The notes under the pieces were generated by a model. The model was not told the origin of the DNA. It searched no databases and was given only the letters and a program-made list of their open reading frames with translations. 58,875 bases of DNA from Planctomycetota bacterium (GTDB lineage: Bacteria; Planctomycetota; UBA1135; UBA2386), in the NCBI GenBank assembly GCA_016795295.1, contig JAEUHP010000282.1:1-58875 (forward strand), given 5' to 3'. This document shows positions 16,614 through 25,894 of the stretch, piece after piece. Made by a program: the position numbers and the translations under genes. Every line of letters begins with the position of its first letter. Positions within the stretch are counted from its first letter, which is position 1.

Positions 16614-18143
16614 GTGCACCCACCTACCATCACCATCGGTTGCGGCATGGCGCTCGGCGTGGACGCCATCCCGGTCCTGGTCGAAGCCACCACCCGCCCC
16701 GCGGGCGACGGCACGCCCCGTCTGCTCGGCCTCGTCGACGCCTGCGTGCGCGAAGCCTACCACCGCGTGCTGCAGGCCTTCTGCGCCCTGGACCTGCCGG
16801 GTCCGCGCGGCGTGATCACCGTGAACTTCGCTCCCGCGGCGCTGCGCAAACACGGCAGCGGGTTCGACCTGCCCCTGGCGCTGGCGCTCGCCGGCGCTGC
16901 GGGCCTCTACCCGGCCCAGCGCGCCGAACGGCTGTTCGCGTTCGGCGAACTGAGCCTGCAGGGTCGGGTGTTGCCGGCGCGTGGCGCCGTCGGCGTCGCC
17001 CTGGCCGCACGCGCTCATGGCGCCACTGCGCTGTTGTGCAGTCCCGCCGACGCCAGCGCCTGCGCGGTGGTCGCGGGCTTGCCGATCCACCCGGCCGAAA
17101 CGCTCGCCGACGCGGTGTACTGGCTGGCCGGCCGGCGCGAACTGCCCCCACCGGCGGCACCGGTGCCGGCGCCCCAGAAGGTGCCGCCGGACTTGGCCGA
17201 CCTGCGCGGCCACGACACGCCCAAGCGCGCCCTGGCGGTGGCGGCCGCCGGTGGCCACAACCTGCTGTTCTGCGGCCCCCCCGGCACCGGCAAGAGTGCG
17301 CTGCTGCGGCGTTTGCCCGGCATCTTGCCGCCGGCCTCCGCCGAACAGCAGCTCGAGATCCTGCAGGTGCACGCCGCCGCGGGCCTGCTGTTGCCGGCAC
17401 CGGGACAGCGCCCGCTGCGCGCGCCACACCACACCAGTTCGACCACCAGCCTGCTGGGCGGGGGCGCCGACGTGCGCCCCGGCGAAGTCACCCTGGCGCA
17501 CTGCGGCGTGTTGTTCCTCGACGAACTGCCGGAGTTCCGCCGCGACGCCCTCGAGGCCCTGCGCCAGCCGCTCGAAGACGGCGTGGTCACCGTCGGGCGT
17601 GCGCGGCAGACGGTGCGCATGCCGGCGCGTTTTCTGCTGGTCGCAGCCATGAACCCGTGTCCGTGTGGGTATCTGGGCCACCCGCAGCGACCGTGCCTGT
17701 GCCCGCCCCCCGCCGTGCTGCGCTACCGCGGCCGCCTGTCGGGGCCGCTCCTCGACCGCCTCGACCTGCAGGTCGAAGTGCCGGCCCTGCCGCCGGAAGT
17801 GCTGCGTGCGCCGCCCGACCCCGGCGGCAGCACCACAACACTCGCCGGCCGCGTGCAGCAGGCGCACGCGCGGCAGCGCTGGCGCTGCCGCGACGGCGTG
17901 TTCGTGGCCAATGCACAGCTCAGCGACCAAGCGCTGCTGCACGCCTGCGCCGCGGACGAACGGGCGCTGAGCGCGCTCGACCACGTGTTGCGCACCCACC
18001 GGCAGAGCGGCCGCACCCGAGTGCGGCTGTTGCGGCTGGCGCGCACCCTGGCCGACCTCGACGACCGCGACGAAGTCGCCGAGCTCGACGTGCTGGAAGC
18101 GGCGGCGTTGCGCGGCCTGGGCAGCCCCTTGCAGCGGGTGTGA
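16614..18143 (+). CDS. YifB/ComM-family Mg-chelatase-like AAA+ ATPase
   Basis: A 509-residue protein of the usual ComM length. The N-terminal ~180 residues are the Lon-protease-fold ChlI domain (TITIGCGMALGVDAIPVLVE). The AAA+ module has Walker A GPPGTGKS (221-228), Walker B GVLFLDE (298-304), and a sensor-like region with MNPCPCG and a Cys-rich CLC segment typical of YifB proteins. In Vibrio, ComM promotes branch migration of integrated DNA during transformation. The GTG start at 16614 is needed to keep the conserved N-terminus. It is convergent with the GT-C gene, with 37 bases between stops. Confidence 0.88.
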   Translation: MHPPTITIGCGMALGVDAIPVLVEATTRPAGDGTPRLLGLVDACVREAYHRVLQAFCALDLPGPRGVITVNFAPAALRKHGSGFDLPLALALAGAAGLYPAQRAERLFAFGELSLQGRVLPARGAVGVALAARAHGATALLCSPADASACAVVAGLPIHPAETLADAVYWLAGRRELPPPAAPVPAPQKVPPDLADLRGHDTPKRALAVAAAGGHNLLFCGPPGTGKSALLRRLPGILPPASAEQQLEILQVHAAAGLLLPAPGQRPLRAPHHTSSTTSLLGGGADVRPGEVTLAHCGVLFLDELPEFRRDALEALRQPLEDGVVTVGRARQTVRMPARFLLVAAMNPCPCGYLGHPQRPCLCPPPAVLRYRGRLSGPLLDRLDLQVEVPALPPEVLRAPPDPGGSTTTLAGRVQQAHARQRWRCRDGVFVANAQLSDQALLHACAADERALSALDHVLRTHRQSGRTRVRLLRLARTLADLDDRDEVAELDVLEAAALRGLGSPLQRV

Positions 18144-18180
18144 CGCGCCGCCGCCGAACGCGCCGCAGGCCGCCGCTCGC

Positions 18181-19878
18181 TCAGCCCTTCGGCAGCAAGG
18201 CCCGCAGCCGTTCACGCCGCGCTGGGTCTTCCACCCAGCGGAAGTAGACGCGCTCCAGGGCTTGCCACACCCCAGCCACTTCGGCCGGTGGCCTTTGGCC
18301 CGGCGCCGCCAGGTAGGCGTCGAGCCAAGCCGGCAAGTCGGTCGCCTCGACCCCAGGCTGCCCCAAGAGCCGCGCCATGACCGCCGGGTCCCAACGCACC
18401 ACGGTGCAAGCCGTGCCGTCGATGCTGAGTCGCAGGAACGGCAGCGCCGCAGTCAGCTCTGGCCAGTCGAACAAGAACAGATGCACGCGCTGGGTCGTCA
18501 GCGCGTAGTCGGTGGCCGCAGCGGAGCGGAAAATGCCTTTCTCGTGGCCCACGTGGCCGCGCTCGACCAGCACCTGGCGCGCCAGATGACGATCGGTCAG
18601 TCCGGTGACCGCTTCCAGTGCGTAGTCGACCTTGGCCTCGTAGACCAGCATCGCCTGCGTGCCGGAGAACGCCACGCGCACCGGCACACCGCCCGTGGCC
18701 ACCGGCCCACCGAGCAGGGTGCCGAGCCGCCGGCCGACCTTGCGGATCGCTTCGGTCCGAGCGCGTGGATACTGGGCATGCTCGTCGGCGATGCCGCGCA
18801 CCGTCTGCCCGACCACGCCGAGATCGCTGCGTTCGTGCCAAGCGAACGTGCCGCCGACCACCACCGCGGCGGTGAGCCAGCGCGCCCCCTTGCCCGGCAG
18901 CTGCGCCACCAGGTCCTCGGCCAGCAAGTAGAGGATCGGCACCACCGGCAGGCAGAACCGCGCGAACATGAAGTCGCCGCCGACCCACACCACGAAGCCC
19001 AGGTAGGCGAGCGCCATCAGAGCGAGCCGCTCCCGACCCGTCCCCCGCCGCCAGCAGCACAGCACCGGCAGCAGCGCCGCGATCGGCCACAGCACCCAGT
19101 AGCTGCCGAGGAACAGCTGCACGTAGAACCAGCCCTGTCCCGGATACGGGTCGCTCGCGGACTTGGCGTAGAAGGTGTTCGGCAGCCAATCGCCGTAGTA
19201 GGCGTGCCGCCAGAGCAAGAACGGCAAGAACAAACCGAGGCCTGGCAGTGCCGCGCCGAAGGCCGCTCCGACGCGCCGCTGCCGCAGGGACGCACCGAGC
19301 GCAAACCACCCCACCAGCCCGAGCCACAGGGCCCCGTCGGGCCGCAGCAGAGCGGCGACCACGGCCCACAGCGCCGCGCCCAAGAAGTCGCGCCCGCTCG
19401 CGGCGCGCCGCAGCGCCAACGCCGTGCCGGTCGTCGCCAGCACGAAGGCCGAGGTCTCGAGGCCACAGGTGGCGAAGTCGCTCAGGTGGTGGTGGCCGAG
19501 CACGGCCAGCGCCGCCACCGGCAACACCGCACCGCGCCCTGCCGGACCGCGGCACGCGGCCCACCCCAGGAGCCCCACCGTGGCGGCAAAGCTCAGGGCA
19601 CCGAGCACCTGCGCCGCGCCGGGCAGGTCCGCCCCGAACCAACCGCAGGCGGCCAAGAGCCACACCCACAGCGGGTTCGAGTAGCCCTCGACGCGTTCGC
19701 CCGGGTTGAACACCAGCCCATGGCCGGCCAACCACTGCTCGGCATAGCGGAACGACACGAACGCATCGTCGCACAGCCACGGATCGAACCAGGCCCAGCG
19801 CAAGGCCACGGCGGCCAGCAAGAGCACGGCGGTGATCGCCCACCGGCCATCGGCACGCCCGGGCCCCGCAGCCGTCAT
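18181..19878 (-). CDS. GT-C-fold membrane glycosyltransferase-like protein (AftB-like), copy 2
   Basis: A 565-residue polytopic protein with about ten membrane segments in the first 360 residues and a soluble C-terminal domain. The extracytoplasmic CDDAFVSFRYAEQWLAGHGL ... GERVEGYSNPLWVWLL stretch holds the acidic pair typical of GT-C enzymes. LPNTFYAKSASDPYPGQGW and VWVGGDFMFARFCLPVVP are further shared landmarks. These motifs recall the polyprenyl-phosphate-sugar-dependent AftB family of actinobacteria; the acceptor here is unknown. It is the last gene of the operon and starts at an ATGA overlap with its upstream paralogue at 19875. Confidence 0.75.
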   Translation of the reverse strand: MTAAGPGRADGRWAITAVLLLAAVALRWAWFDPWLCDDAFVSFRYAEQWLAGHGLVFNPGERVEGYSNPLWVWLLAACGWFGADLPGAAQVLGALSFAATVGLLGWAACRGPAGRGAVLPVAALAVLGHHHLSDFATCGLETSAFVLATTGTALALRRAASGRDFLGAALWAVVAALLRPDGALWLGLVGWFALGASLRQRRVGAAFGAALPGLGLFLPFLLWRHAYYGDWLPNTFYAKSASDPYPGQGWFYVQLFLGSYWVLWPIAALLPVLCCWRRGTGRERLALMALAYLGFVVWVGGDFMFARFCLPVVPILYLLAEDLVAQLPGKGARWLTAAVVVGGTFAWHERSDLGVVGQTVRGIADEHAQYPRARTEAIRKVGRRLGTLLGGPVATGGVPVRVAFSGTQAMLVYEAKVDYALEAVTGLTDRHLARQVLVERGHVGHEKGIFRSAAATDYALTTQRVHLFLFDWPELTAALPFLRLSIDGTACTVVRWDPAVMARLLGQPGVEATDLPAWLDAYLAAPGQRPPAEVAGVWQALERVYFRWVEDPARRERLRALLPKG

Positions 19879-21590
19879 TTGAGCACCGCCTCGAACGCAG
19901 CGCGCCGCGCCGGATCGTCGTTGTGGTCGAAATAGAACCGGCACAGCGCCGCGTAGTCGGTGCGCACCTGTTCGCGGTCGCGGTTCTGGATGCCCGCCAG
20001 GTACTCGTCGATGCGCGCCGGCACGTCGGCACAGGCGATGTTCGGATCCCGCGCGCGCAGCGCCGCCAGCAGCGCCCCGTCCCAGCGCAACAGCCGGGCA
20101 GGGATCACCGGGAACTGCAGATCACGCCACGCATCGGTCAGATCGCCGCTGCGGTAGTCGAGATCGAAGCTGATCTGCACGCCGCGTTCGTGCGTCAAGT
20201 AGTGCAGCGCCGAACGGTAGCCCTTCTCGTGGCCGATGCGGCCGCGGCGGGACAGCTCTTGGTGCGCGAGCCGGACGTCGGTCAGGCCGGTCGAACACTC
20301 GATGGCCACCGGCACTTCGCTGCGGTAGGCGAGGTTGGCGTGGCTGCCCATGATCGCCAAGCGCACGTCCAATCCCGCACACAGCCAGCGCAGATACTGG
20401 CCGGCCATGCGGGAGCCGTCGATACGGGTCAGTTCGGGCGTGAGCGGCGCCACCGAGATCGCACGGTTGTCGGTGAAACCATACGGATTGTGCAGGTAGT
20501 CGCCGAGCCACGGTGGTTCGTGGCGCAGCAACAATCCCAAGACCAACCCCGGACCCAGCAGCCAGGGTAATCCGCGCCACCGCCAGCGCAGGCACGCGAA
20601 GTCGAGCGCGAGCAGCCACAGGGGCGCAATCGGCACCAGGAACCGGCCGAACATGAAGTCCCCGCCGACCCACAGCACGAACAGCAGGTAGGGCACGGTG
20701 AACGCCAGCAGCACCAGCCACGGCCGCCGGCCCAGATACGGCGACAACGGCGCCAGCGGATCCGGCGCGCGCACGCTCCACAACCACGGCAGCACCAGCA
20801 CCGGCACCAAGACCCAGTAGCAGCGCAGGAACTCGACCACGTAGCGCAGGCCCTGCCCCGGATACGGCTCACCGGCGGACTTGGCGTAGAAGGTGTTCGG
20901 CAACCAGAAGCCGTAGTAGTCGTGCCGCCAGAGCAGGTAGCTGCCGAACAGCAGCACCAGCGGCGCCGTGTAGGCGGCCACGGCCCCCACCTTGCGCGTG
21001 CGCAGCGCGTCGACCAGGAAACACAGCCCGGCACTGGCCGCCACCAGTGCCCCATCGGGACGCGTCATCGCCGCGAGGGCGGCGACGCAGCCGGCACTCG
21101 CCGCCTTTCGCGGGCAGCGCGGCTCCAGGCAACACCGACACAGCCAGAGCACCAGCCATACGAACCACGCCGTTTCGAGCCCCGCCGGCGCCAGCGACGC
21201 CGCGTGGTGCAATGCCGCGTAGCCACAGGCCGCGAGCGGCACCGTGGCCCGGCCGCGGCTCGCGCGCCAGCCGACCCCGGCGAGCAGCACCACCGTCGCG
21301 CCATGCGCCGCAGTGCCCCAGAAGTTCGACCACAGCTCGATGCGGTCCTGGGTGAAACCGAGCGCCATGCCCAGCGCACACCACAGGGTCCACAGGAAGT
21401 TCGAGTAGCCCTCGACCGGGGCCTCCGCCGGATCGCGATTGAACACCAGGCCGTGCCCCTGCACGAAGTGCTGGGCGTAGCGGAACGTGATGTAGGCGTC
21501 GTCACACGACCAGCGCAGCCACCACGCCTGCGCCACCGCCGCGCCCGCGGCGAGGCAGGCGATCGTCCAGAACACCGCGGGCCGGGGCAT
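19875..21590 (-). CDS. GT-C-fold membrane glycosyltransferase-like protein (AftB-like), copy 1
   Basis: A 571-residue paralogue of the downstream gene, with the same order of motifs: CDDAYITFRYAQHFVQGHGL, VEGYSNFLWTLW, LPNTFYAKSAGEPYPGQGL and VGGDFMFGRFLVP. Both copies share TGLTD ... RRG.IGHEKG near residue 450, so the soluble C-terminal domain is also homologous. The two are diverged enough to have different substrates. The ATG at 21590 lies 11 bases after the stop of the amidohydrolase gene and begins a first membrane segment. A pair of lipid-linked sugar transferases decorating an envelope glycan is the simplest reading (inference). Confidence 0.75.
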   Translation of the reverse strand: MPRPAVFWTIACLAAGAAVAQAWWLRWSCDDAYITFRYAQHFVQGHGLVFNRDPAEAPVEGYSNFLWTLWCALGMALGFTQDRIELWSNFWGTAAHGATVVLLAGVGWRASRGRATVPLAACGYAALHHAASLAPAGLETAWFVWLVLWLCRCCLEPRCPRKAASAGCVAALAAMTRPDGALVAASAGLCFLVDALRTRKVGAVAAYTAPLVLLFGSYLLWRHDYYGFWLPNTFYAKSAGEPYPGQGLRYVVEFLRCYWVLVPVLVLPWLWSVRAPDPLAPLSPYLGRRPWLVLLAFTVPYLLFVLWVGGDFMFGRFLVPIAPLWLLALDFACLRWRWRGLPWLLGPGLVLGLLLRHEPPWLGDYLHNPYGFTDNRAISVAPLTPELTRIDGSRMAGQYLRWLCAGLDVRLAIMGSHANLAYRSEVPVAIECSTGLTDVRLAHQELSRRGRIGHEKGYRSALHYLTHERGVQISFDLDYRSGDLTDAWRDLQFPVIPARLLRWDGALLAALRARDPNIACADVPARIDEYLAGIQNRDREQVRTDYAALCRFYFDHNDDPARRAAFEAVLK

Positions 21591-21601
21591 GCGCGGCAAA
21601 G

Positions 21602-22393
21602 CTAGCGGCGGCGCGGCGCGGCGCCAGAACGGCGTCGGCGTGGCGGCTCCTCGGGCGCACCCGCCGCAGCGCCGAGCACCGGGCCGAGTGCTCCGACCAG
21701 AGCCCGCGCCACCTGCCGTTGCCCCGCACCCGTCGCCACCAGGCGCTGGTTGCACTCGACTTCCACGCCGACGTAGCGCCGCGCACCGAACCCACCGCGC
21801 AGCCAGGTCGTCACCCCATCGGTGTGGCCGAAGTACGGGAAATTGAACCGCACCGAGAGCCCGGCGGCCGACAGCCCGGCGCGCAGTTGCTCACACACCG
21901 AGCGTTCGCGCGGCCGCGCCGGATCGAACAGCAAGCCGAGGTCGTTGCGCCGCACCACCCCACCGAGCTCTGGCGTGAACGAGTGCACCGAGAGGTGCAG
22001 CACCGGCCCCGCCGCCGCGGCCATGGCCACCCGGGTGCGCAGTTCGCTCCGGTACGGCGCCCAATAGGTCCACAACCGCAACGCACGTTCGGCCGCCGAC
22101 AGCCGCGCATTGCCGGGCACCGGCTGGCCGTCCACGGCGCGCGCCACCACCCGGCCGTGGTCGTGGCTGCGGTTCAGGTCGGCGACCAGCCGCGACCACT
22201 GCCCACGCACCAACGGCACCGCGAACGCCGCAGCCAGCGCTTCGGCGATCGGCAGCGCACCCTGGTCGTAGCTGCGGTGCGAACGCAGGAGCCCCGCTGG
22301 CAGCCCCAGCGTGTGCAGTTCGACCGGCACCGCGGGCGACGCGTGTTCGCAGCTGAGCACCAGCTGCCACGACGCCCGCCCCGGGCCGCTCAC
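21602..22393 (-). CDS. N-formylglutamate amidohydrolase family protein
   Basis: A 263-residue protein with the landmarks of the FGase family: LSCEHAS near the start, SHRSYDQGA, VADLNRSHD, LHLSVHSFTP and YVGVEVECNQ. In histidine degradation such enzymes release formate from N-formylglutamate, but no hut gene is present and family members also act on other amides. The GTG start overlaps the stop of the S9 peptidase gene (GTGA at 22390-22393), so it is translationally coupled. The Arg/Pro-rich last 20 residues are atypical and may be dispensable. Confidence 0.82.
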   Translation of the reverse strand: MSGPGRASWQLVLSCEHASPAVPVELHTLGLPAGLLRSHRSYDQGALPIAEALAAAFAVPLVRGQWSRLVADLNRSHDHGRVVARAVDGQPVPGNARLSAAERALRLWTYWAPYRSELRTRVAMAAAAGPVLHLSVHSFTPELGGVVRRNDLGLLFDPARPRERSVCEQLRAGLSAAGLSVRFNFPYFGHTDGVTTWLRGGFGARRYVGVEVECNQRLVATGAGQRQVARALVGALGPVLGAAAGAPEEPPRRRRSGAAPRRR

Positions 22394-25300
22394 TTGCCGC
22401 GGCCGGCGGGATCCTCACCGCCGCTGGCGCCGGCCCCGCTCCCGGACGCTCCAGCAGCCGCCGGCGCCGCCGCGGGAGCCGCCACCGGCGCGACCGGTGC
22501 CGGCTTCAAGTAGGCGTCGATGTAACTCGGCGCATGCGGCAGTTTCTCGGCGTCGCGCTCGTGGTAGGGCACGCCGTCGGTCATCCACTTGGGTGCTGGC
22601 GCCCCCTTCAGGTGGTGCGCGAAGTACTCACTCATGCGCCGCGACCAGTCGCGCATGTTCTGCCGCTGGCGCAGGCCGTGGCCTTCGCCGTTGTAGTTGA
22701 ACAGATAACACTCCTTGCCGAGCCGCCGCAGGGCGGTGAAGTACTCGATGCCCTGCGTCCACGGCACCGCACCGTCCTGGTCGTTGTGCAGGATCAGCAC
22801 CGGCGTCTGCACCTTGTCGGCGAAGAAGATCGGCGAGTTCTCCCAGTAGCGCATCGGGTACTGCCACGGCGTGCCGCCGATGCGCGATTGCGTCTTCTCG
22901 TACTGGAACTGGCGCGACATGCCGGTCTCGTAGCGGATGCCGCCGTATGCCGAGACCATGTTGCTGACCGGCGCCCCCGATTCGACGGCGGCGAAGATGT
23001 TGGTGCGCGTCACCAAGTAGGCCGTCTGGTAGCCGCCCCAGCTGTGGCCGGCCGCACCGATGCCCTTCGGGTCGACGAAGCCCTGCGCCAGGAGATGTTG
23101 GACACCCGACACCACACACTTCACGCACGAATTGCCGGGGTAGCCGATTTCGTAGGTGACGTCGGGCATGAACCACAGATAGCCGTTGCTGACGTAGTAA
23201 CTGGCGTTCGGCGAAGTGCCCGGCGCTGGCGCCACGAAGTTGTGCAGCCCCTGCGTCATGCGCTCGTAGAAGTACACCATCATGGGGTACTTCTGCTTCG
23301 GATCGAAGCCGTCGGGCTTCACCAGCACGCCGCGGCCCGGCTTGCCGTCGCCGTCGATCCATTGCACCAGTTCGGCCTTGCCCCAGCGGAACTCCTTCTG
23401 CTGGGGATTGACGTCCGTGAGCTGGCGCAGGCCGGTGAAATCGCTGTTCGCCGTCCACAGGTTCGGGCACTCGGCGAACGTCGACTGGGTGAAGAAGAAG
23501 CGCGTGCTGTGCTTGGGCCGCGTCAGTTCCGCGACGTTCTTGTCGGCGAAGTAGAGGCGCTGCGGCTTCTGCACCCGGCCGAGCCAGTCGACGAACACGC
23601 CTTCGGCCATGGTGTCGACCTGGGTCGCCGTGAGCACCAGCTGCTCGGGCAGGTAGTCGCTGTCGTAGGCGCGCGGCAGGCTCTGTACGCGCAGGCTCAA
23701 CCGGTTGGCACGGCCATAGCCGTCGGTCACACACACCGCTTCGCCGGTGGCCGGGGCCACCTGCCAGATGTCGAATTGGTCGTAGAGCAACACCGCGCCG
23801 TCGCCATCGGTCCAACCGCCCATGCCGTACCCGCCGACCTCTTCGGGGTGGTCGTCGTCCTCCTTGTGGAACGCCACCGGCAGGCCGCCCGTGAGGTCGC
23901 GGCGCTGGCCGGTCGCCACGTCGTGGCTCCACCACTTCTGCTCGGCGAACCACACCAGATAGCGCCCGCCCGGCGAGTTCTGCACGTTGCCGCGCAGTTT
24001 GCTCAGCACCTTCTGCCGGCTGCCGTCGAGGCCGTTCACCAGGTAGACGTCGACATACCGGCCGTCCCAGCTCACCTCCTGGTCGTAGTCGCGGCCGTCA
24101 CTGCCGAGCAGGCGCGAACCGTCCGGACCGAGGAACCGCAGCGAACGCACGCGTTCGTCGCCGACCACCACCACGCGGTCCTGGTCGCGGTGGTAGAGCG
24201 CGGTCAGCGGCGCATTGCGGCCGCCGCCCGGGTTCTTCTGTTGCTGGGTCTGCAGCGAACCATCGCGCCAGTTCCACAGGTCCAGCACCACCTTGTCCTC
24301 GGGCAGGATCGCCAACGGCTCTGGCTCGGGAGGCGTGGCGACGCCGAACTCCAGCACCGAGCCGTCCCGCGAGAACGCCACCGAGCCGCCCAGGCGCTTG
24401 CCCGGCGGCAGGTGGTCCTGGTGCACGATGCGCCGCGCCGGCGCAGTCCCGCCATCCCACAGGTACAGGTCGTTGCGCGGCTTGTCGGCGGCGAAGTCGG
24501 CGAGGTCGCTGGTGAACGCCAGGGCCTGCTCGCTGCGGTCGAAGGTGGCCTGGCCCAGGTGCGCAATGCCGTCCAACACCTGGATCGCTTCGCCGCCCTG
24601 CGGCGGCACCACGAACAAGCCGTACTTGGTCCCGGCCGCAGGCTTCTTGGCCGAAGTGTGGTACCACAGCCACTTGCCGTTGCGCGACAAGCCGTAGGCG
24701 ACGACGTCCGGCAGGCGCCGTTCGGTGCCGGTGGCGAGGTCGCGCAGCACCAGGTCGCTGCCCTCGGGGCGCTTCTGCTCGAGTGGGTCGGCCGGCGGGC
24801 CGGCGGGCCGGCGGTTGCCGGCTCCGGGCGCGCCGCCGGACCGCGCCGCGCGGCCTTCGCCGCCCTCGCTGCGGGCGGCCGTAGCAGGTTCGCCCGCTGG
24901 TTCGGTCTTGGGTTCTGCCGCCGCGACTGGTTCGGCGGGTTTGGCCGCTGGCTCGCCACCCTCTGGCTTCGCCGCGCCCTCTTCGGGCTTCCCGTCCGGT
25001 TTGGCCTCGGTTTTCGCCTCGGCCTTCTCCGGCTGGTAGAGCAGGATCGGCAGTTCGCCGTGCAGGGTGTAGCCCTTGGTGCGGCCGAGTTTCTCGATGC
25101 GGCCGGTGGCGAGGTCGAGCACCGCCAGTTCGCTGCGTTCGCGGCTGGCGTCGTCGGAAGCGCCGCCGGCAGCTCCTGGCGGGCCACCCGCACCGCCACG
25201 CCGTCCCTGGAACCCACCAAGACCGCCGGCGCCGCGGCCACCCCCTGGCCCAGCACCCCCGGGACCCGCGCCGCCGGGCCGCCGGGCTTCTGGGGCGGCG

Positions 25301-25698
25301 CGTTCGCCTTCCGCGGCCGGGGCCTTCTCCCCCTTCTCGGCCTCGGCCTTCTTCTTGCGCAGGTCGTCGATCTTCTTGTTGCGCTCCTCGACCTTCGACT
25401 TGCCGACGGTGAACACCAGCTTCTTGCCATCCGCCGAGAAGCGCGGGCCGCTGGCCAGCGGCACGCGGTGCACGACGTCGCCCGCGCTCTGGCGCACTTC
25501 GAGCACGCCATCACCGAACTGGGGTTCGATCTGGTAGGCGACCCAGCTGCCGTCGTGGGTGTAGGTGGTCGAGCGCAGCGAACGCCACGCGTCGTAGTCG
25601 TCGTGGGTCAGCGGACGCGGGGCCTGGGCCGCAAGGGCCGCGGCGAACGCGAGCAGGGCGCAAGAGCGCAGGGAGGCGCGGGCGAACGATGGGGACAT
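22390..25698 (-). CDS. Secreted S9-family prolyl oligopeptidase with low-complexity inserts
   Basis: A 1102-residue exported serine peptidase. The signal peptide ends near AALAAQA. A beta-propeller fills most of the N-terminal part. The C-terminal alpha/beta-hydrolase domain carries the nucleophile in GHSWGGYQ (Ser about 886), the Asp region ILHNDQDGAVPW and the His in NGEGHGLRQ. Two long inserts interrupt the propeller: a Gly/Arg/Pro-rich stretch at about residues 120-178 and an Ala/Glu/Pro/Lys-rich one at about 219-311, so the protein is longer than the usual 650-900 residues. The C-terminus is also Ala/Pro/Gly-rich. It is the first gene of the coupled four-gene operon. Confidence 0.88.
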   Translation of the reverse strand: MSPSFARASLRSCALLAFAAALAAQAPRPLTHDDYDAWRSLRSTTYTHDGSWVAYQIEPQFGDGVLEVRQSAGDVVHRVPLASGPRFSADGKKLVFTVGKSKVEERNKKIDDLRKKKAEAEKGEKAPAAEGERAAPEARRPGGAGPGGAGPGGGRGAGGLGGFQGRRGGAGGPPGAAGGASDDASRERSELAVLDLATGRIEKLGRTKGYTLHGELPILLYQPEKAEAKTEAKPDGKPEEGAAKPEGGEPAAKPAEPVAAAEPKTEPAGEPATAARSEGGEGRAARSGGAPGAGNRRPAGPPADPLEQKRPEGSDLVLRDLATGTERRLPDVVAYGLSRNGKWLWYHTSAKKPAAGTKYGLFVVPPQGGEAIQVLDGIAHLGQATFDRSEQALAFTSDLADFAADKPRNDLYLWDGGTAPARRIVHQDHLPPGKRLGGSVAFSRDGSVLEFGVATPPEPEPLAILPEDKVVLDLWNWRDGSLQTQQQKNPGGGRNAPLTALYHRDQDRVVVVGDERVRSLRFLGPDGSRLLGSDGRDYDQEVSWDGRYVDVYLVNGLDGSRQKVLSKLRGNVQNSPGGRYLVWFAEQKWWSHDVATGQRRDLTGGLPVAFHKEDDDHPEEVGGYGMGGWTDGDGAVLLYDQFDIWQVAPATGEAVCVTDGYGRANRLSLRVQSLPRAYDSDYLPEQLVLTATQVDTMAEGVFVDWLGRVQKPQRLYFADKNVAELTRPKHSTRFFFTQSTFAECPNLWTANSDFTGLRQLTDVNPQQKEFRWGKAELVQWIDGDGKPGRGVLVKPDGFDPKQKYPMMVYFYERMTQGLHNFVAPAPGTSPNASYYVSNGYLWFMPDVTYEIGYPGNSCVKCVVSGVQHLLAQGFVDPKGIGAAGHSWGGYQTAYLVTRTNIFAAVESGAPVSNMVSAYGGIRYETGMSRQFQYEKTQSRIGGTPWQYPMRYWENSPIFFADKVQTPVLILHNDQDGAVPWTQGIEYFTALRRLGKECYLFNYNGEGHGLRQRQNMRDWSRRMSEYFAHHLKGAPAPKWMTDGVPYHERDAEKLPHAPSYIDAYLKPAPVAPVAAPAAAPAAAGASGSGAGASGGEDPAGRGK

Positions 25699-25894
25699 CG
25701 GGGGAACCTCGGGGTGACGCGGGAGTCTACGCGGCAGGGGCACGGGCAACTGTCGCGGCATTGTCCCGTTCGGTGGGTGGCACCAGGGAGCAGGTGCGGG
25801 CCGGGTGGAACGGATCGAGACGGTGGGGCCAGGGGTATCGACTGCGGGCCACTGCCGGCCTGAGTTGCCACCTCCCCAGCACCCGCGCCATCCC

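Noticed and set aside
21602..22393. Histidine-utilisation operon
   Set aside because: Only the FGase-family gene is present; hutH, hutU and hutI are absent and its partners are a peptidase and membrane proteins.
22534..25863. 1109-codon plus-strand frame across the S9 peptidase
   Set aside because: It is the antisense shadow of an intact peptidase with signal peptide and catalytic motifs; the shadow has no recognisable domain.
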